A DNA stretch of 64,000 nucleotides from Marinomonas posidonica_A (lineage in GTDB: Bacteria; Pseudomonadota; Gammaproteobacteria; Pseudomonadales; Marinomonadaceae): the NCBI RefSeq assembly GCF_043643765.1, contig NZ_JBHZSP010000001.1:124001-188000 (forward strand), in the 5' to 3' direction. The translations under genes were made by a program, and so were the position numbers. Under the pieces are notes generated by a model. That model searched no databases, was not told the origin of the DNA, and saw only the letters and a list, made by a program, of their open reading frames with translations. Shown here in pieces: positions 17,787-25,100 of this stretch (within the stretch, counting starts at the first letter, position 1; the number at the start of each line of letters is the position of its first letter).

Positions 17787-17846
17787 ATCTCATGTGCCTA
17801 GTTGCTCTCGAGACTTATCTCATGTCCCTAGTTACTCCCGAGACTT
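17787..17846 (+). repeat. Two tandem 30-bp repeats in the dctP/CoA-transferase control region
   Basis: Units at 17787-17816 and 17817-17846 are identical at 27 of 30 positions. Each contains CTAGTT-G/A-CTC and CGAGACTT. The spacing equals about three helical turns, as expected for two copies of a regulator bound on one DNA face. The first unit shares TAGTTGCT with the MarR-type palindrome at 20924, though the outer bases differ. Confidence 0.75.
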
Positions 17847-17965
17847 AAAATCATTTTGGCCATAACCCTGCGTTAATTCAATCATAATGCATATGACTTT
17901 TTTGCTTAGTGTATTCAAAAAAAGCAAGAGGGTATAAAAAAACATGAAAATGTTTGCCAATTTAA

Positions 17966-17984
17966 TTGTTGTGATGTACAACAA
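17966..17984. promoter_or_regulatory. Inverted repeat upstream of the CoA-transferase gene
   Basis: TTGTTGT (17966-17972) and ACAACAA (17978-17984) are perfect complements around GATGT, 52 bp before the CoA-transferase start. It could be an operator. The bound protein cannot be told from sequence, and it differs from the TTAG-N3-CTAA motif near marR. Confidence 0.4.
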
Positions 17985-18036
17985 GTTTTGTCTTTTTTAC
18001 ATTGTTTATAGCATAACAATAATATGAGGTTACAAG

Positions 18037-19602
18037 ATGAGTAAGTTGATTTCTCTAGATCAGGCTGCTGGGCTAATTCAAGATGGTGCGTCAGTGGCTT
18101 GGTCTACGGTTGGTATGTCGTATTTCGCGGAAGCGGTTGCCAAAGCCGTAGAGCAACGTTTTGTTAATACGGGCCACCCACTGCAACTTACCCTTATTCA
18201 CGATTGTGGTTGCGGTGATGGTAAAGATGCTGGAATGTCTCATCTTGCTTACCCTAATTTGGTAAAGCGATTAATTTCAGGGCACACAGGTCAAGCGCCT
18301 AAAATGGCACAGATGATTACCGATGATGAAATAGAAGCCTACCTATTGCCGCAAGGGGTATTGACGACCATGTGGCGCCAGATTGCGGGTAATAAACCAG
18401 GTGTTATCACTAAAATCGGCATGGGCACTTACGTAGACCCTCTGGTTAGTGGTGGTAAGGTAACGGCTAAAACCAAAGACGATTTGGTAAAGCGCATCAG
18501 TATCGAGGACGAAGACTGGCTATTGTTTAAGAAGTTCCCGCTCGATGTGGTCGTGATTCGCGCCACCACCGCGGATGAAGACGGTAACTTGTCCGTTGAA
18601 GAAGAAGCCATGCTGGCGGAAATTTTACCGATGGCACAAGCCGCGAAAAATAATGGCGGTATTGTGATTGCACAGGTGAAATACATTGCCGAGCGTCATT
18701 CTATACACCCAAAAGAAGTTAAGGTGCCCGGTGTATTAGTGGATTATGTCACTGTCGCGCCAGCCGAGGATCACAAGCAAACCATTGGCAGTGTTTACAA
18801 TCCAGGTTTGGCAGGCAATTCACGAGTACCATTAAATGCCTTGCCTGCTATGCCTTTTAGTGCTCGAAAAGTCATTGCCCGCCGTGCGGCTATGGAGCTC
18901 GAAGCCAATGTGATGGTGAATTTAGGCATTGGTATGCCTGACGGTGTGGCGGCCATCGCGGCAGAAGAAAAGGTATCGCACTTATTTACCTTAACGACAG
19001 AATTGGGTACTTACGGCGGTATTCCGGCTTCGGGTGCGGATTTTGGTGCGGCGTGGAATGCAGATGCCATTATTGAACACGAAGCGCAGTTTGATTTTTA
19101 TGACGGTGGTGGTTTGGATATTGCCTTCTTAGGTCTAGCGCAAGCCGACCAACAGGGTAATTTGAACGTCAGTAAGTTTGGTCCAAAAGTGGTCGGTCCA
19201 GGTGGCTTTATTAACATTTCACAAAGTGCTAAGAAGGTCGTGTTCTGCGGCACTTTAGTCAACGGTGCCAAACTTGAGTTCAGTGAAGGTAAGGTGCAGG
19301 TTATTGAAGAAGGTAAGGTGCAAAAGTTCGTTGATGCAGTGGATCACATTACCTTTAGTGGTGATGTAGCACGTGCCAACAAACAGCCTGTGGTGTTCGT
19401 TACTGAGCGTTGTGTGTTGGAATTACGCCAAGAAGGTATGGTATTGACCGAAATTGCCCCTGGTTTGGATTTGGAAAAAGACGTATTGGCCGCCATGTCA
19501 TTCCGTCCTTTGATTGCCGACGATCTGAAAACCATGCCAGAAGCCATTTTTGCAGAACAATGGGGCGGTTTAAGTGAGATTATGTCAGCGCAAGGTCAAT
19601 AA
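18037..19602 (+). CDS. Acyl-CoA:carboxylate CoA-transferase (family I, YdiF/propionate CoA-transferase type)
   Basis: A 521-aa enzyme with fused alpha and beta halves that moves CoA between an acyl-CoA and a free carboxylate. The N-terminal half contains the family pattern ATTADEDGNLSVEEEA (about 178-193). The C-terminal half has MVNLGIGMPDGVAAIA, and TTELGTYGG with Glu322 as the expected catalytic glutamate, followed by GGGLDIAFLGLAQAD and VSKFG. Length fits single-chain YdiF/Pct proteins. It is the first gene of a two-gene operon with the thiolase. A likely role is to activate the imported acid using CoA from acetyl-CoA made by the thiolase, or to recycle CoA at the pathway end. The partner acid is not evident. 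Confidence 0.9.
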   Translation: MSKLISLDQAAGLIQDGASVAWSTVGMSYFAEAVAKAVEQRFVNTGHPLQLTLIHDCGCGDGKDAGMSHLAYPNLVKRLISGHTGQAPKMAQMITDDEIEAYLLPQGVLTTMWRQIAGNKPGVITKIGMGTYVDPLVSGGKVTAKTKDDLVKRISIEDEDWLLFKKFPLDVVVIRATTADEDGNLSVEEEAMLAEILPMAQAAKNNGGIVIAQVKYIAERHSIHPKEVKVPGVLVDYVTVAPAEDHKQTIGSVYNPGLAGNSRVPLNALPAMPFSARKVIARRAAMELEANVMVNLGIGMPDGVAAIAAEEKVSHLFTLTTELGTYGGIPASGADFGAAWNADAIIEHEAQFDFYDGGGLDIAFLGLAQADQQGNLNVSKFGPKVVGPGGFINISQSAKKVVFCGTLVNGAKLEFSEGKVQVIEEGKVQKFVDAVDHITFSGDVARANKQPVVFVTERCVLELRQEGMVLTEIAPGLDLEKDVLAAMSFRPLIADDLKTMPEAIFAEQWGGLSEIMSAQGQ

Positions 19603-19630
19603 CAATAATAACCAAGTTTGAGGTACGAGT

Positions 19631-20833
19631 ATGTCGATCAATAATGTTGAAATTCCTTATGGTGCTTATTGGAGTACGCCCTTTACTAAGTGGCAAGGCT
19701 CCTTGCAACACTTGCATTCCATGAAATTCGCAGCGCATGTGACAAAACAAGAATTGGCCAAACGTGATATCGATCCAACCGTGTTTGATTCTGGTGTGTT
19801 GGGGATGACCATTAACCAATACCAATCTTTTAATGGTGCGCCTTGGCCTTTGTATGATGTCGGTGCGGTGAATACGGCCGGACATGCTGTAAATCAGGTA
19901 TGTGCAACCAGTGCACGAGGTTTATTTGCTGCCGCATCGGAAATTGTCTGTGGCATGGCAAATGTGTCTTTATTAATGACGGCCGATCGTTGTTCGAATG
20001 GACCACATATATATTACCCGAATGCCAAAGGGCCAGCGGGTGCATCGGAAGATCAGGTCACTTACAACATGATGAATGATTGTGTTGGTGGGCATTCTAT
20101 GATGCAAACAGGGGAGAATGTGGCGAAGCGTTTCGACATTACCCGTGAAGAATTGGATGTCGTGACTTTTCGACGTTATGAGCAATATCAAGATGCCCTA
20201 AAAGAGGATCAGGCGTTCCAAAAACGCTATATGACACTGCCGTTATCAGTGCCGACAGCGAATTTCAAAAAAGAAGAGACGGTTGTCTACGGTGATGAAG
20301 GGGTCTTTCCAACCACCTTGGAAGGTTTGCAGAAGTTAAAACCCATTCAAGAAGGTGGGGTGATTACCTTTGGTAATCAAACACACCCAGCAGACGGTAA
20401 TGCTTCGGCTATTTTGTGTCGTTCTGAAGAGGTAGCCAACTTAACCTCACGTCCCGAAATAAAAATTGAAGTATTAGGCTTTGGTCAAGCTAGAGACGAC
20501 CTAGCTTACATGCCAGCTGCGCCAATAGAAGCCGCGAAACGTGCGCTTACCGTAGCGGGTATCGATATTAAACAAGTCAAAGCCATCAAAACACATAATC
20601 CATTTGCAGTTAACGACGTGGCCTTTGCAAAAGCGATGGATGTGGATGTGATGGCCATGAATAACTATGGTTGTTCTCTTATTTGGGGGCACCCACAAGG
20701 GCCAACTGGTATGCGCGCTGTTATTGAGTTGATTGAAGAGTTGGTTATTACAGGTGGCGGCTATGGCCTTTTCACTGGTTGTGCCGCGGGTGACACTGGC
20801 ATGGCGGTGGTCATTAAAGTCTCAGACCGTTAA
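19631..20833 (+). CDS. Thiolase-family protein, probable beta-ketoacyl-CoA thiolase
   Basis: A 400-aa thiolase-fold enzyme. The nucleophile is Cys91 (NQVCATSARG), the general-base His354 lies in GHPQGPTG, and the second Cys384 in TGCAAGDTG, so the catalytic triad is complete. Where classical thiolases have NEAF, this one has HNPF (from His322), closer to the HDCF form of SCP2-type thiolases. That suggests an unusual, possibly bulky substrate. It follows the CoA-transferase by 28 bp and is ended by a strong terminator. In the proposed pathway it would split an aryl-beta-ketopropionyl-CoA into an aroyl-CoA and acetyl-CoA. A biosynthetic condensing role is less likely next to a TRAP importer and thioesterase. 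Family sure, substrate inferred. Confidence 0.88.
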   Translation: MSINNVEIPYGAYWSTPFTKWQGSLQHLHSMKFAAHVTKQELAKRDIDPTVFDSGVLGMTINQYQSFNGAPWPLYDVGAVNTAGHAVNQVCATSARGLFAAASEIVCGMANVSLLMTADRCSNGPHIYYPNAKGPAGASEDQVTYNMMNDCVGGHSMMQTGENVAKRFDITREELDVVTFRRYEQYQDALKEDQAFQKRYMTLPLSVPTANFKKEETVVYGDEGVFPTTLEGLQKLKPIQEGGVITFGNQTHPADGNASAILCRSEEVANLTSRPEIKIEVLGFGQARDDLAYMPAAPIEAAKRALTVAGIDIKQVKAIKTHNPFAVNDVAFAKAMDVDVMAMNNYGCSLIWGHPQGPTGMRAVIELIEELVITGGGYGLFTGCAAGDTGMAVVIKVSDR

Positions 20834-20848
20834 AGAATGGTGTTGTGG

Positions 20849-20876
20849 CCGTGGGTATTTGCCCACGGTTTTTTTT
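20849..20876 (+). terminator. Strong terminator after the thiolase gene
   Basis: CCGTGGG (20849-20855) pairs with CCCACGG (20862-20868) around a six-base loop and is followed by eight T. It separates the CoA-transferase/thiolase operon from the hydratase operon, which therefore needs its own promoter. Confidence 0.92.
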
Positions 20877-20914
20877 ACACCTAAAAATATAGTTATAAAC
20901 AATAATAGTTTATT

Positions 20915-20944
20915 TTGACATTTGTTTAGTTGCTAAACTATTAT
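20915..20944 (+). promoter_or_regulatory. Sigma-70 promoter with MarR-type operator, hydratase operon
   Basis: A consensus -35 TTGACA (20915-20920) and a -10 TATTAT (20939-20944) are 18 bp apart. The spacer is largely filled by the palindrome GTTTAG-TTG-CTAAAC (20924-20938). A protein bound there would block RNA polymerase. The palindrome resembles the one before marR at 14692, so MarR repression is the simplest reading. The hydratase start codon is 78 bp downstream of the -10. Confidence 0.72.
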
Positions 20945-21021
20945 CTGGTAAATGACGTCAAGGGTGCGTTTTAGTGTTGAGCTTGGCGCTTGGCCCATAA
21001 ACATAAAAATAGAGGCTTCTA

Positions 21022-21783
21022 ATGGTAACGTATGAATTTATTAACTTCTCGGTAGAGAATGGTATTGGGCATTTAGAACTGAATCGTCCTGAAAAGAAGA
21101 ATGCGATTAATGACAGCCTTTGTCTTGAAATCGAGCATGTTTTTTTGAATCTTACCGATGACGTTAATGTCATTGTCTTGTCTGGTAATGGCCCTGAGTT
21201 TTGTTCGGGTCTTGATCTACGTGAGCATAAAGCACGTGAACCCTTTGAAGTGGTTAAACACTCACAAATGTGGCATCGCGTATTTGGTCATATTCGTGAT
21301 TCTGGCACACCGGTTGTCGCGGCGATGCATGGTGCGGTGATTGGTGGTGGTTTGGAATTAGCCATCTGCGCTCATGTGCGAGTGACCGAAGAAAATACCT
21401 TTTACCGTTTACCAGAAGGGAAGCACGGTATCTTTGTCGGTGGTGGTGCTTCTGTCAATGTAGCCAATGTGATTGGTGCGAGTCGTATGACAGAAATGAT
21501 GTTAACAGGCCGTGATGTGGATGCTGAAGAAGGGCATCGTATTGGTTTAGGCCATTATGTGATGCCAGCAGGTGAAGCGTTAAATAAAGCCTTTGAAATT
21601 GCAGAAGGTATTAATAAGAACTCCAAATACTCCAACTGGGCGATGACAACAGGTCTGAGTCGTATTAATAACATGTCGGCTCAAGAAGGCCTGTACACAG
21701 AATCGTTAATTTGCGGTATTACGCAAACCAGCGAAGAAGTGAAAGCCCGTATTGATGCTTTCTTGAACCGTAAAAAATCTTAA
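21022..21783 (+). CDS. Enoyl-CoA hydratase (crotonase family)
   Basis: A 253-aa crotonase. It has the oxyanion-hole region PEFCSGLDL and both hydratase glutamates: Glu112 in GGGLELA and Glu132 in LPEGKHG, 20 residues apart as in true enoyl-CoA hydratases. Feruloyl-CoA hydratase/lyase (HCHL), as I recall it, lacks the first glutamate, so simple hydration is favoured over retro-aldol cleavage. AGAGG lies six bases before the ATG. It is the first gene of the operon hydratase-dehydrogenase-ligase-thioesterase and should add water to a hydroxycinnamoyl-CoA or similar enoyl-CoA. An isomerase function is a weaker alternative. Confidence 0.88.
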   Translation: MVTYEFINFSVENGIGHLELNRPEKKNAINDSLCLEIEHVFLNLTDDVNVIVLSGNGPEFCSGLDLREHKAREPFEVVKHSQMWHRVFGHIRDSGTPVVAAMHGAVIGGGLELAICAHVRVTEENTFYRLPEGKHGIFVGGGASVNVANVIGASRMTEMMLTGRDVDAEEGHRIGLGHYVMPAGEALNKAFEIAEGINKNSKYSNWAMTTGLSRINNMSAQEGLYTESLICGITQTSEEVKARIDAFLNRKKS

Positions 21784-21829
21784 TCAGCGATTTTTTCTCA
21801 GAACAAAAACAAGATTCAGGAGTTATAGT

Positions 21830-22597
21830 ATGCAAATTCAAGGTAAACACTTCATTGTAACGGGTTCGGCATCGGGTATTGGTGAAGCGGTTGCGCGTCG
21901 TTTACATGGCTTGGGTGCGAGTGTCACCTTGGCCGATGTGAATGAAACAGGTTTGTCTCGTGTGCAAGCGGATTTGGGTGAGCGAGTACAAGCTTGCGTG
22001 ACCGATATTGTTGATGAAGCGTCGGTGCAGAAGACGGTTGATCAAGCCGTAGCCGAATTTGGTGCCATTGATGGTTTGATTAACTGTGCCGGTATTCCTG
22101 GCGCTGAGCGTGTCGTTGGGCGAGAAGGCCCGCACAAACTGGCCAGTTTCCAACGTGCCGTTTCGGTCAACCTTATTGGTACATTCAACATGATTCGCTT
22201 AGTCGCGGATAAAATGCAGCATAATGAGCAGGCGGATAATCTAGAGCGCGGCGTGATTATTAATACGGCATCGGTGGCGGCATTTGATGGGCAGATTGGT
22301 CAAGCAGGTTATGCGGCGTCAAAAGGCGGTGTTTGTGCGATGACGTTACCGATTGCTCGTGAATTAGCGCGCTTTGGTATTCGTGTTATGACGATTGCCC
22401 CAGGCTTATTTAAAACCCCAATGATGGACGTGTTACCAGAAGACGTGCAAAAGTCGTTAGGAGAAGCGGTGCCATTCCCACCTCGTTTAGGGGAGCCTGA
22501 TGAATATGCTGGTTTAGCTCAGCACATTATTGAAAACAGCATGTTGAATGGCGAAGTGATTCGCTTGGACGGTGCCATTCGAATGGCTGCCAAATAA
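21830..22597 (+). CDS. Short-chain dehydrogenase, probable 3-hydroxyacyl-CoA dehydrogenase
   Basis: A 255-aa classical SDR. The cofactor motif is TGSASGIGEA near the N-terminus with Asp in TLADVNE, which favours NAD. The catalytic residues are Ser148, Tyr161 and Lys165 (YAASK). The overall pattern, including INTASVAAFDGQIGQAGYAASKGG in parts and IAPGLFKTPMM, matches the type II 3-hydroxyacyl-CoA dehydrogenase (HSD17B10-like) group. It would oxidise the 3-hydroxyacyl-CoA made by the hydratase. In Agrobacterium fabrum hydroxycinnamate degradation uses a comparable dehydrogenase step. The gene sits 46 bp after the hydratase with a clear ribosome-binding site (CAGGAG). Confidence 0.88.
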   Translation: MQIQGKHFIVTGSASGIGEAVARRLHGLGASVTLADVNETGLSRVQADLGERVQACVTDIVDEASVQKTVDQAVAEFGAIDGLINCAGIPGAERVVGREGPHKLASFQRAVSVNLIGTFNMIRLVADKMQHNEQADNLERGVIINTASVAAFDGQIGQAGYAASKGGVCAMTLPIARELARFGIRVMTIAPGLFKTPMMDVLPEDVQKSLGEAVPFPPRLGEPDEYAGLAQHIIENSMLNGEVIRLDGAIRMAAK

Positions 22598-22671
22598 TAG
22601 GCGGTTTGGCTCAATGCTTAGGACTGATAACACCAGCTTGAGCCACCACAGAGAGAATAACAATAATAGCG

Positions 22672-22694
22672 TTAATGACGATGTCATTAATGAC
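22672..22694. promoter_or_regulatory. Overlapping palindromes before the CoA-ligase gene
   Basis: TTAATGAC-GAT-GTCATTAA (22672-22690) is a perfect inverted repeat, and its right half forms a second perfect palindrome GTCATTAATGAC (22683-22694). Three alternating half-sites result within 23 bp. It lies in a 154-bp gap inside the operon, 58 bp before the ligase start. It may be an internal operator or a processing hairpin. GGCTCAA/TTGAGCC arms also occur earlier in the gap. Confidence 0.5.
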
Positions 22695-22751
22695 TCAAAA
22701 AACACAACTTAAGCCACACAAAAACAAGCAAAGTGGTTTTAGGAGCAGAAC

Positions 22752-24605
22752 ATGAGTGTTGGATTTCATCCTATTAAGGTAGTGGCACATCCGATTGAGG
22801 TAATCAAGCAGGATGATGGTGTGCAGATTATTAACAGTCAAAAGCCATTAGATGCGTTTGCTCGATGCTGGACAGATCAGCTGGAATATTGGGCGAAAGA
22901 AGCCCCTGATCGTGTGTTTGTCGCCCAACGAGACGAGCATGGCGAGTGGGATGAAATTACCTACTCTGAAGCCGTGACGCGAGCACGCCGTATTGCTTCT
23001 TGGTTACTGACTCAGCCTGTGTCTACGGAACGTCCGATTGTCTTCTTATGTGGTAACAGTGCAGAGCATTTGATGTTGGCGTTGGCTGGCATGTATGTGG
23101 GCATAGCGCACTCACCTTTGTCACCTGCTTATTCCTTGATCGCTACGGATTACGCCAAGTTACAAGGCATTATGGACATTTTAACCCCTGGGTTAATCGT
23201 GGTGGATGAACTGGCACCTTATGAAAAAGCCATCAAAGCGGTGTGTCGAGATGATCAAACGCCGGTCATGGTGATTAAAGGGGATACACAGGCGCAGCAA
23301 ATTGCAAACCCAACTATGTCTTATGAGGCGTGTTTAACTCTGCCGATCTCAGAACAAGTAGATGTGGAAAATGCCAAGGTTAATGGTGATACTGTGGCCA
23401 AGATTTTATTTACCTCTGGTACCACAGGTATGCCAAAAGGGGTCATCAATACGCAACGAATGATTTGTGCGAACCAAGTGATGATTCATCAAGTGATGCA
23501 ATTTCTCAAAGATCAGCCGCCAATTATGGTGGATTGGCTACCTTGGAATCATACTTTTGGTGGCAACCATAATGTTGGTATTGCCTTGTATAACGGTGGC
23601 AGCTTGTATCTTGATGATGGTAAGCCAACGGAAAAACTATTCGATAAAACGTTGAAAAACTTAGCTGAAATCTCGCCAACTGTGTATTTCAATGTGCCAA
23701 AAGGCTTTGAATTGTTAGTGAAAAAGCTCAAAGAAGATGATGATTTTGCGAAGAAATTCTTTTCACGTTTGCAGTTTACCTTTTTCGCCGCAGCTGGTTT
23801 AGCTCAGCATATTTGGGATGATTTGGATACCTTGGCAATTCAGTACACAGGTAAAAAAATTCCCATGCTAACGGGGCTGGGCTGTACTGAAACCGCACCT
23901 TCTGCCACTTTTGCTTCCGTAGAAGAGTCCACCTCTGGGGTGATTGGTGTACCAGCGCCTGGCGTGTCGATTAAACTGGTGCCAAACGAAGGCAAGTTAG
24001 AAGCGCGAGTCAAAGCGGTTACGGTTATGCCTGGCTACTGGCGTCAGCCTGAATTGACTGCCAAGGCCTTTGACGACGATGGTTACTACTGCTTAGGCGA
24101 TGCCTTTGCTTACCTTGATGAACAAGCGCCGCAGCGTGGCTTCCGTTTTGATGGGCGAGTCTCTGAAGACTTTAAGCTCGACAGCGGTACTTGGGTCAGT
24201 GCGGGTACGTTACGAGCTAAGTTCATCAGTGCGTTAGCGCCGTTTGCCCAAGACGTTGTGTTGTGTGGTACGAACCGTGGTTATATTACCGCAATGGTGT
24301 TTCCGGATTGGGCCCATTGCAAAGCCATCTTACCTCATGATTTGGTTGAAACGAATGAAGAAGTGATTGCGCATGATGCGGTTCGACAAGCCTTTAAAGA
24401 CAAGCTAGTGGAGTGTGCAAAACACAATACCGGCAGCTCGACCTTAGTAAAACGAATCATTTTACAAGCGGCACCACCGAGCATCGACGCACACGAAGTC
24501 ACAGATAAAGGTTCTTTGAATCAACGCGCGGTGCAAACCAATCGTCAAGATCAAGTGGAACTCTTGTATCAAGAGCCAATCGCCCCACAAGTTATTAGCC
24601 TTTAA
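22752..24605 (+). CDS. fcs: Feruloyl-CoA synthetase-like AMP-forming acyl-CoA ligase
   Basis: A 617-aa adenylate-forming ligase. Motifs are the P-loop LFTSGTTGMPKGV (about 219-231), VDWLPWNHTFGGNHN, TGLGCTETAPSA, and the hinge/C-terminal region YYCLGDAFAY and GRVSEDFKLDSGTWV. The N-terminal stretch with PLSPAYS and the length fit the feruloyl-CoA synthetase subgroup rather than acetyl-CoA synthetases or benzoate ligases. Near its end the usual Lys lies in EVTDKGSLNQRAV. It would activate ferulate, p-coumarate or a like acid. A ribosome-binding site TTAGGAG precedes the ATG, and the thioesterase gene follows after one base. Exact substrate is inferred from family and context. Confidence 0.82.
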   Translation: MSVGFHPIKVVAHPIEVIKQDDGVQIINSQKPLDAFARCWTDQLEYWAKEAPDRVFVAQRDEHGEWDEITYSEAVTRARRIASWLLTQPVSTERPIVFLCGNSAEHLMLALAGMYVGIAHSPLSPAYSLIATDYAKLQGIMDILTPGLIVVDELAPYEKAIKAVCRDDQTPVMVIKGDTQAQQIANPTMSYEACLTLPISEQVDVENAKVNGDTVAKILFTSGTTGMPKGVINTQRMICANQVMIHQVMQFLKDQPPIMVDWLPWNHTFGGNHNVGIALYNGGSLYLDDGKPTEKLFDKTLKNLAEISPTVYFNVPKGFELLVKKLKEDDDFAKKFFSRLQFTFFAAAGLAQHIWDDLDTLAIQYTGKKIPMLTGLGCTETAPSATFASVEESTSGVIGVPAPGVSIKLVPNEGKLEARVKAVTVMPGYWRQPELTAKAFDDDGYYCLGDAFAYLDEQAPQRGFRFDGRVSEDFKLDSGTWVSAGTLRAKFISALAPFAQDVVLCGTNRGYITAMVFPDWAHCKAILPHDLVETNEEVIAHDAVRQAFKDKLVECAKHNTGSSTLVKRIILQAAPPSIDAHEVTDKGSLNQRAVQTNRQDQVELLYQEPIAPQVISL

Positions 24606-24606
24606 A

Positions 24607-25017
24607 ATGTTTACGCATCAGCGAGAACTGCGCATTGAATGGGGCGATTGTGACCCAGCGGATATCGTCTTTTATCCGCGCTACTTCGCCTTCTTTGATG
24701 CTTCTACGGGGGCATTATTTGAGGCCATGGGATGTTCTTTAAGAGACGTTCGGAGGCAGACGAATCAGGTTGGCTTTCCTATGGTTGATACTCGTTCGCA
24801 ATTTTATAAACCTTCTAAATATGGCGACATTGTACTTATCGAAAGCCAAATTAGCGAAGTTGGGCACGCCAGTTTTGCTATCCGGCATCGTTTGTTTAAT
24901 GACGACAAGTTGGCGGTGGAGTGTTCTGAAAAACGAGTTTGGGCTGGCCTGAATGAGCAAGGTGAATTAAAGGCGCAAGCGATTCCTGATAGTGTCCGCA
25001 AGCGTATGCTAGCTTAG
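24607..25017 (+). CDS. 4-hydroxybenzoyl-CoA thioesterase-type hotdog hydrolase
   Basis: A 136-aa hotdog-fold thioesterase. The N-terminal motif WGDCDPADIVFYPRYF carries Asp16 at the place of the catalytic aspartate of Pseudomonas CBS3 4-hydroxybenzoyl-CoA thioesterase, and the following FFDAS also fits that family. Length is usual. It begins one base after the ligase stop codon, so it is translationally coupled. In the proposed pathway it releases 4-hydroxybenzoate or vanillate and CoA from the thiolase product. YbgC-type thioesterases share the motif and remain an alternative. A terminator follows at once. Confidence 0.87.
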   Translation: MFTHQRELRIEWGDCDPADIVFYPRYFAFFDASTGALFEAMGCSLRDVRRQTNQVGFPMVDTRSQFYKPSKYGDIVLIESQISEVGHASFAIRHRLFNDDKLAVECSEKRVWAGLNEQGELKAQAIPDSVRKRMLA

Positions 25018-25034
25018 AGCATCGAGTGATTAGT

Positions 25035-25064
25035 AAAAGGCCGAATTGTTATTCGGCCTTTTTT
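25035..25064. terminator. Bidirectional terminator after the thioesterase gene
   Basis: AAAAGGCCGAAT and ATTCGGCCTTTT form a perfect 12-bp stem around TGTT, followed by more T on the plus strand. On the minus strand it also ends in TTTT and would serve the small gene at 25095-25217. Confidence 0.92.
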
Positions 25065-25100
25065 GTATTTATTTTTTGTATTTATTTTTTGTATTTATTC
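25062..25100 (+). repeat. Three tandem 13-bp AT-rich repeats
   Basis: The unit TTTGTATTTATTT occurs three times in direct succession from 25062, 25075 and 25088, with only the last base of copy three changed. It begins in the T-tract of the terminator and ends in the stop codon region of the small minus-strand gene. Confidence 0.85.

Larger units (their letters stand above)
17725..18036. promoter_or_regulatory. Divergent control region between dctP and CoA-transferase
   Basis: This 312-bp region has no gene and several repeats. GTCAA-N9-TTGAC spans 17767-17785. Two tandem 30-bp units lie at 17787-17846. An inverted repeat TTGTTGT-N5-ACAACAA spans 17966-17984. Both flanking operons must start here, so these are the likely regulator sites. 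The CoA-transferase start is preceded by GAGG at 18026-18029. I could not fix the -10/-35 boxes with confidence. Confidence 0.6.

Noticed and set aside
17787..17846. Short CRISPR array
   Set aside because: There are only two units, directly adjacent with no spacers, and no cas gene is in the window.
21022..21783. Feruloyl-CoA hydratase/lyase (vanillin-forming)
   Set aside because: Both hydratase glutamates are present and no vanillin or aldehyde dehydrogenase gene is near, so plain hydration followed by beta-oxidation fits better.
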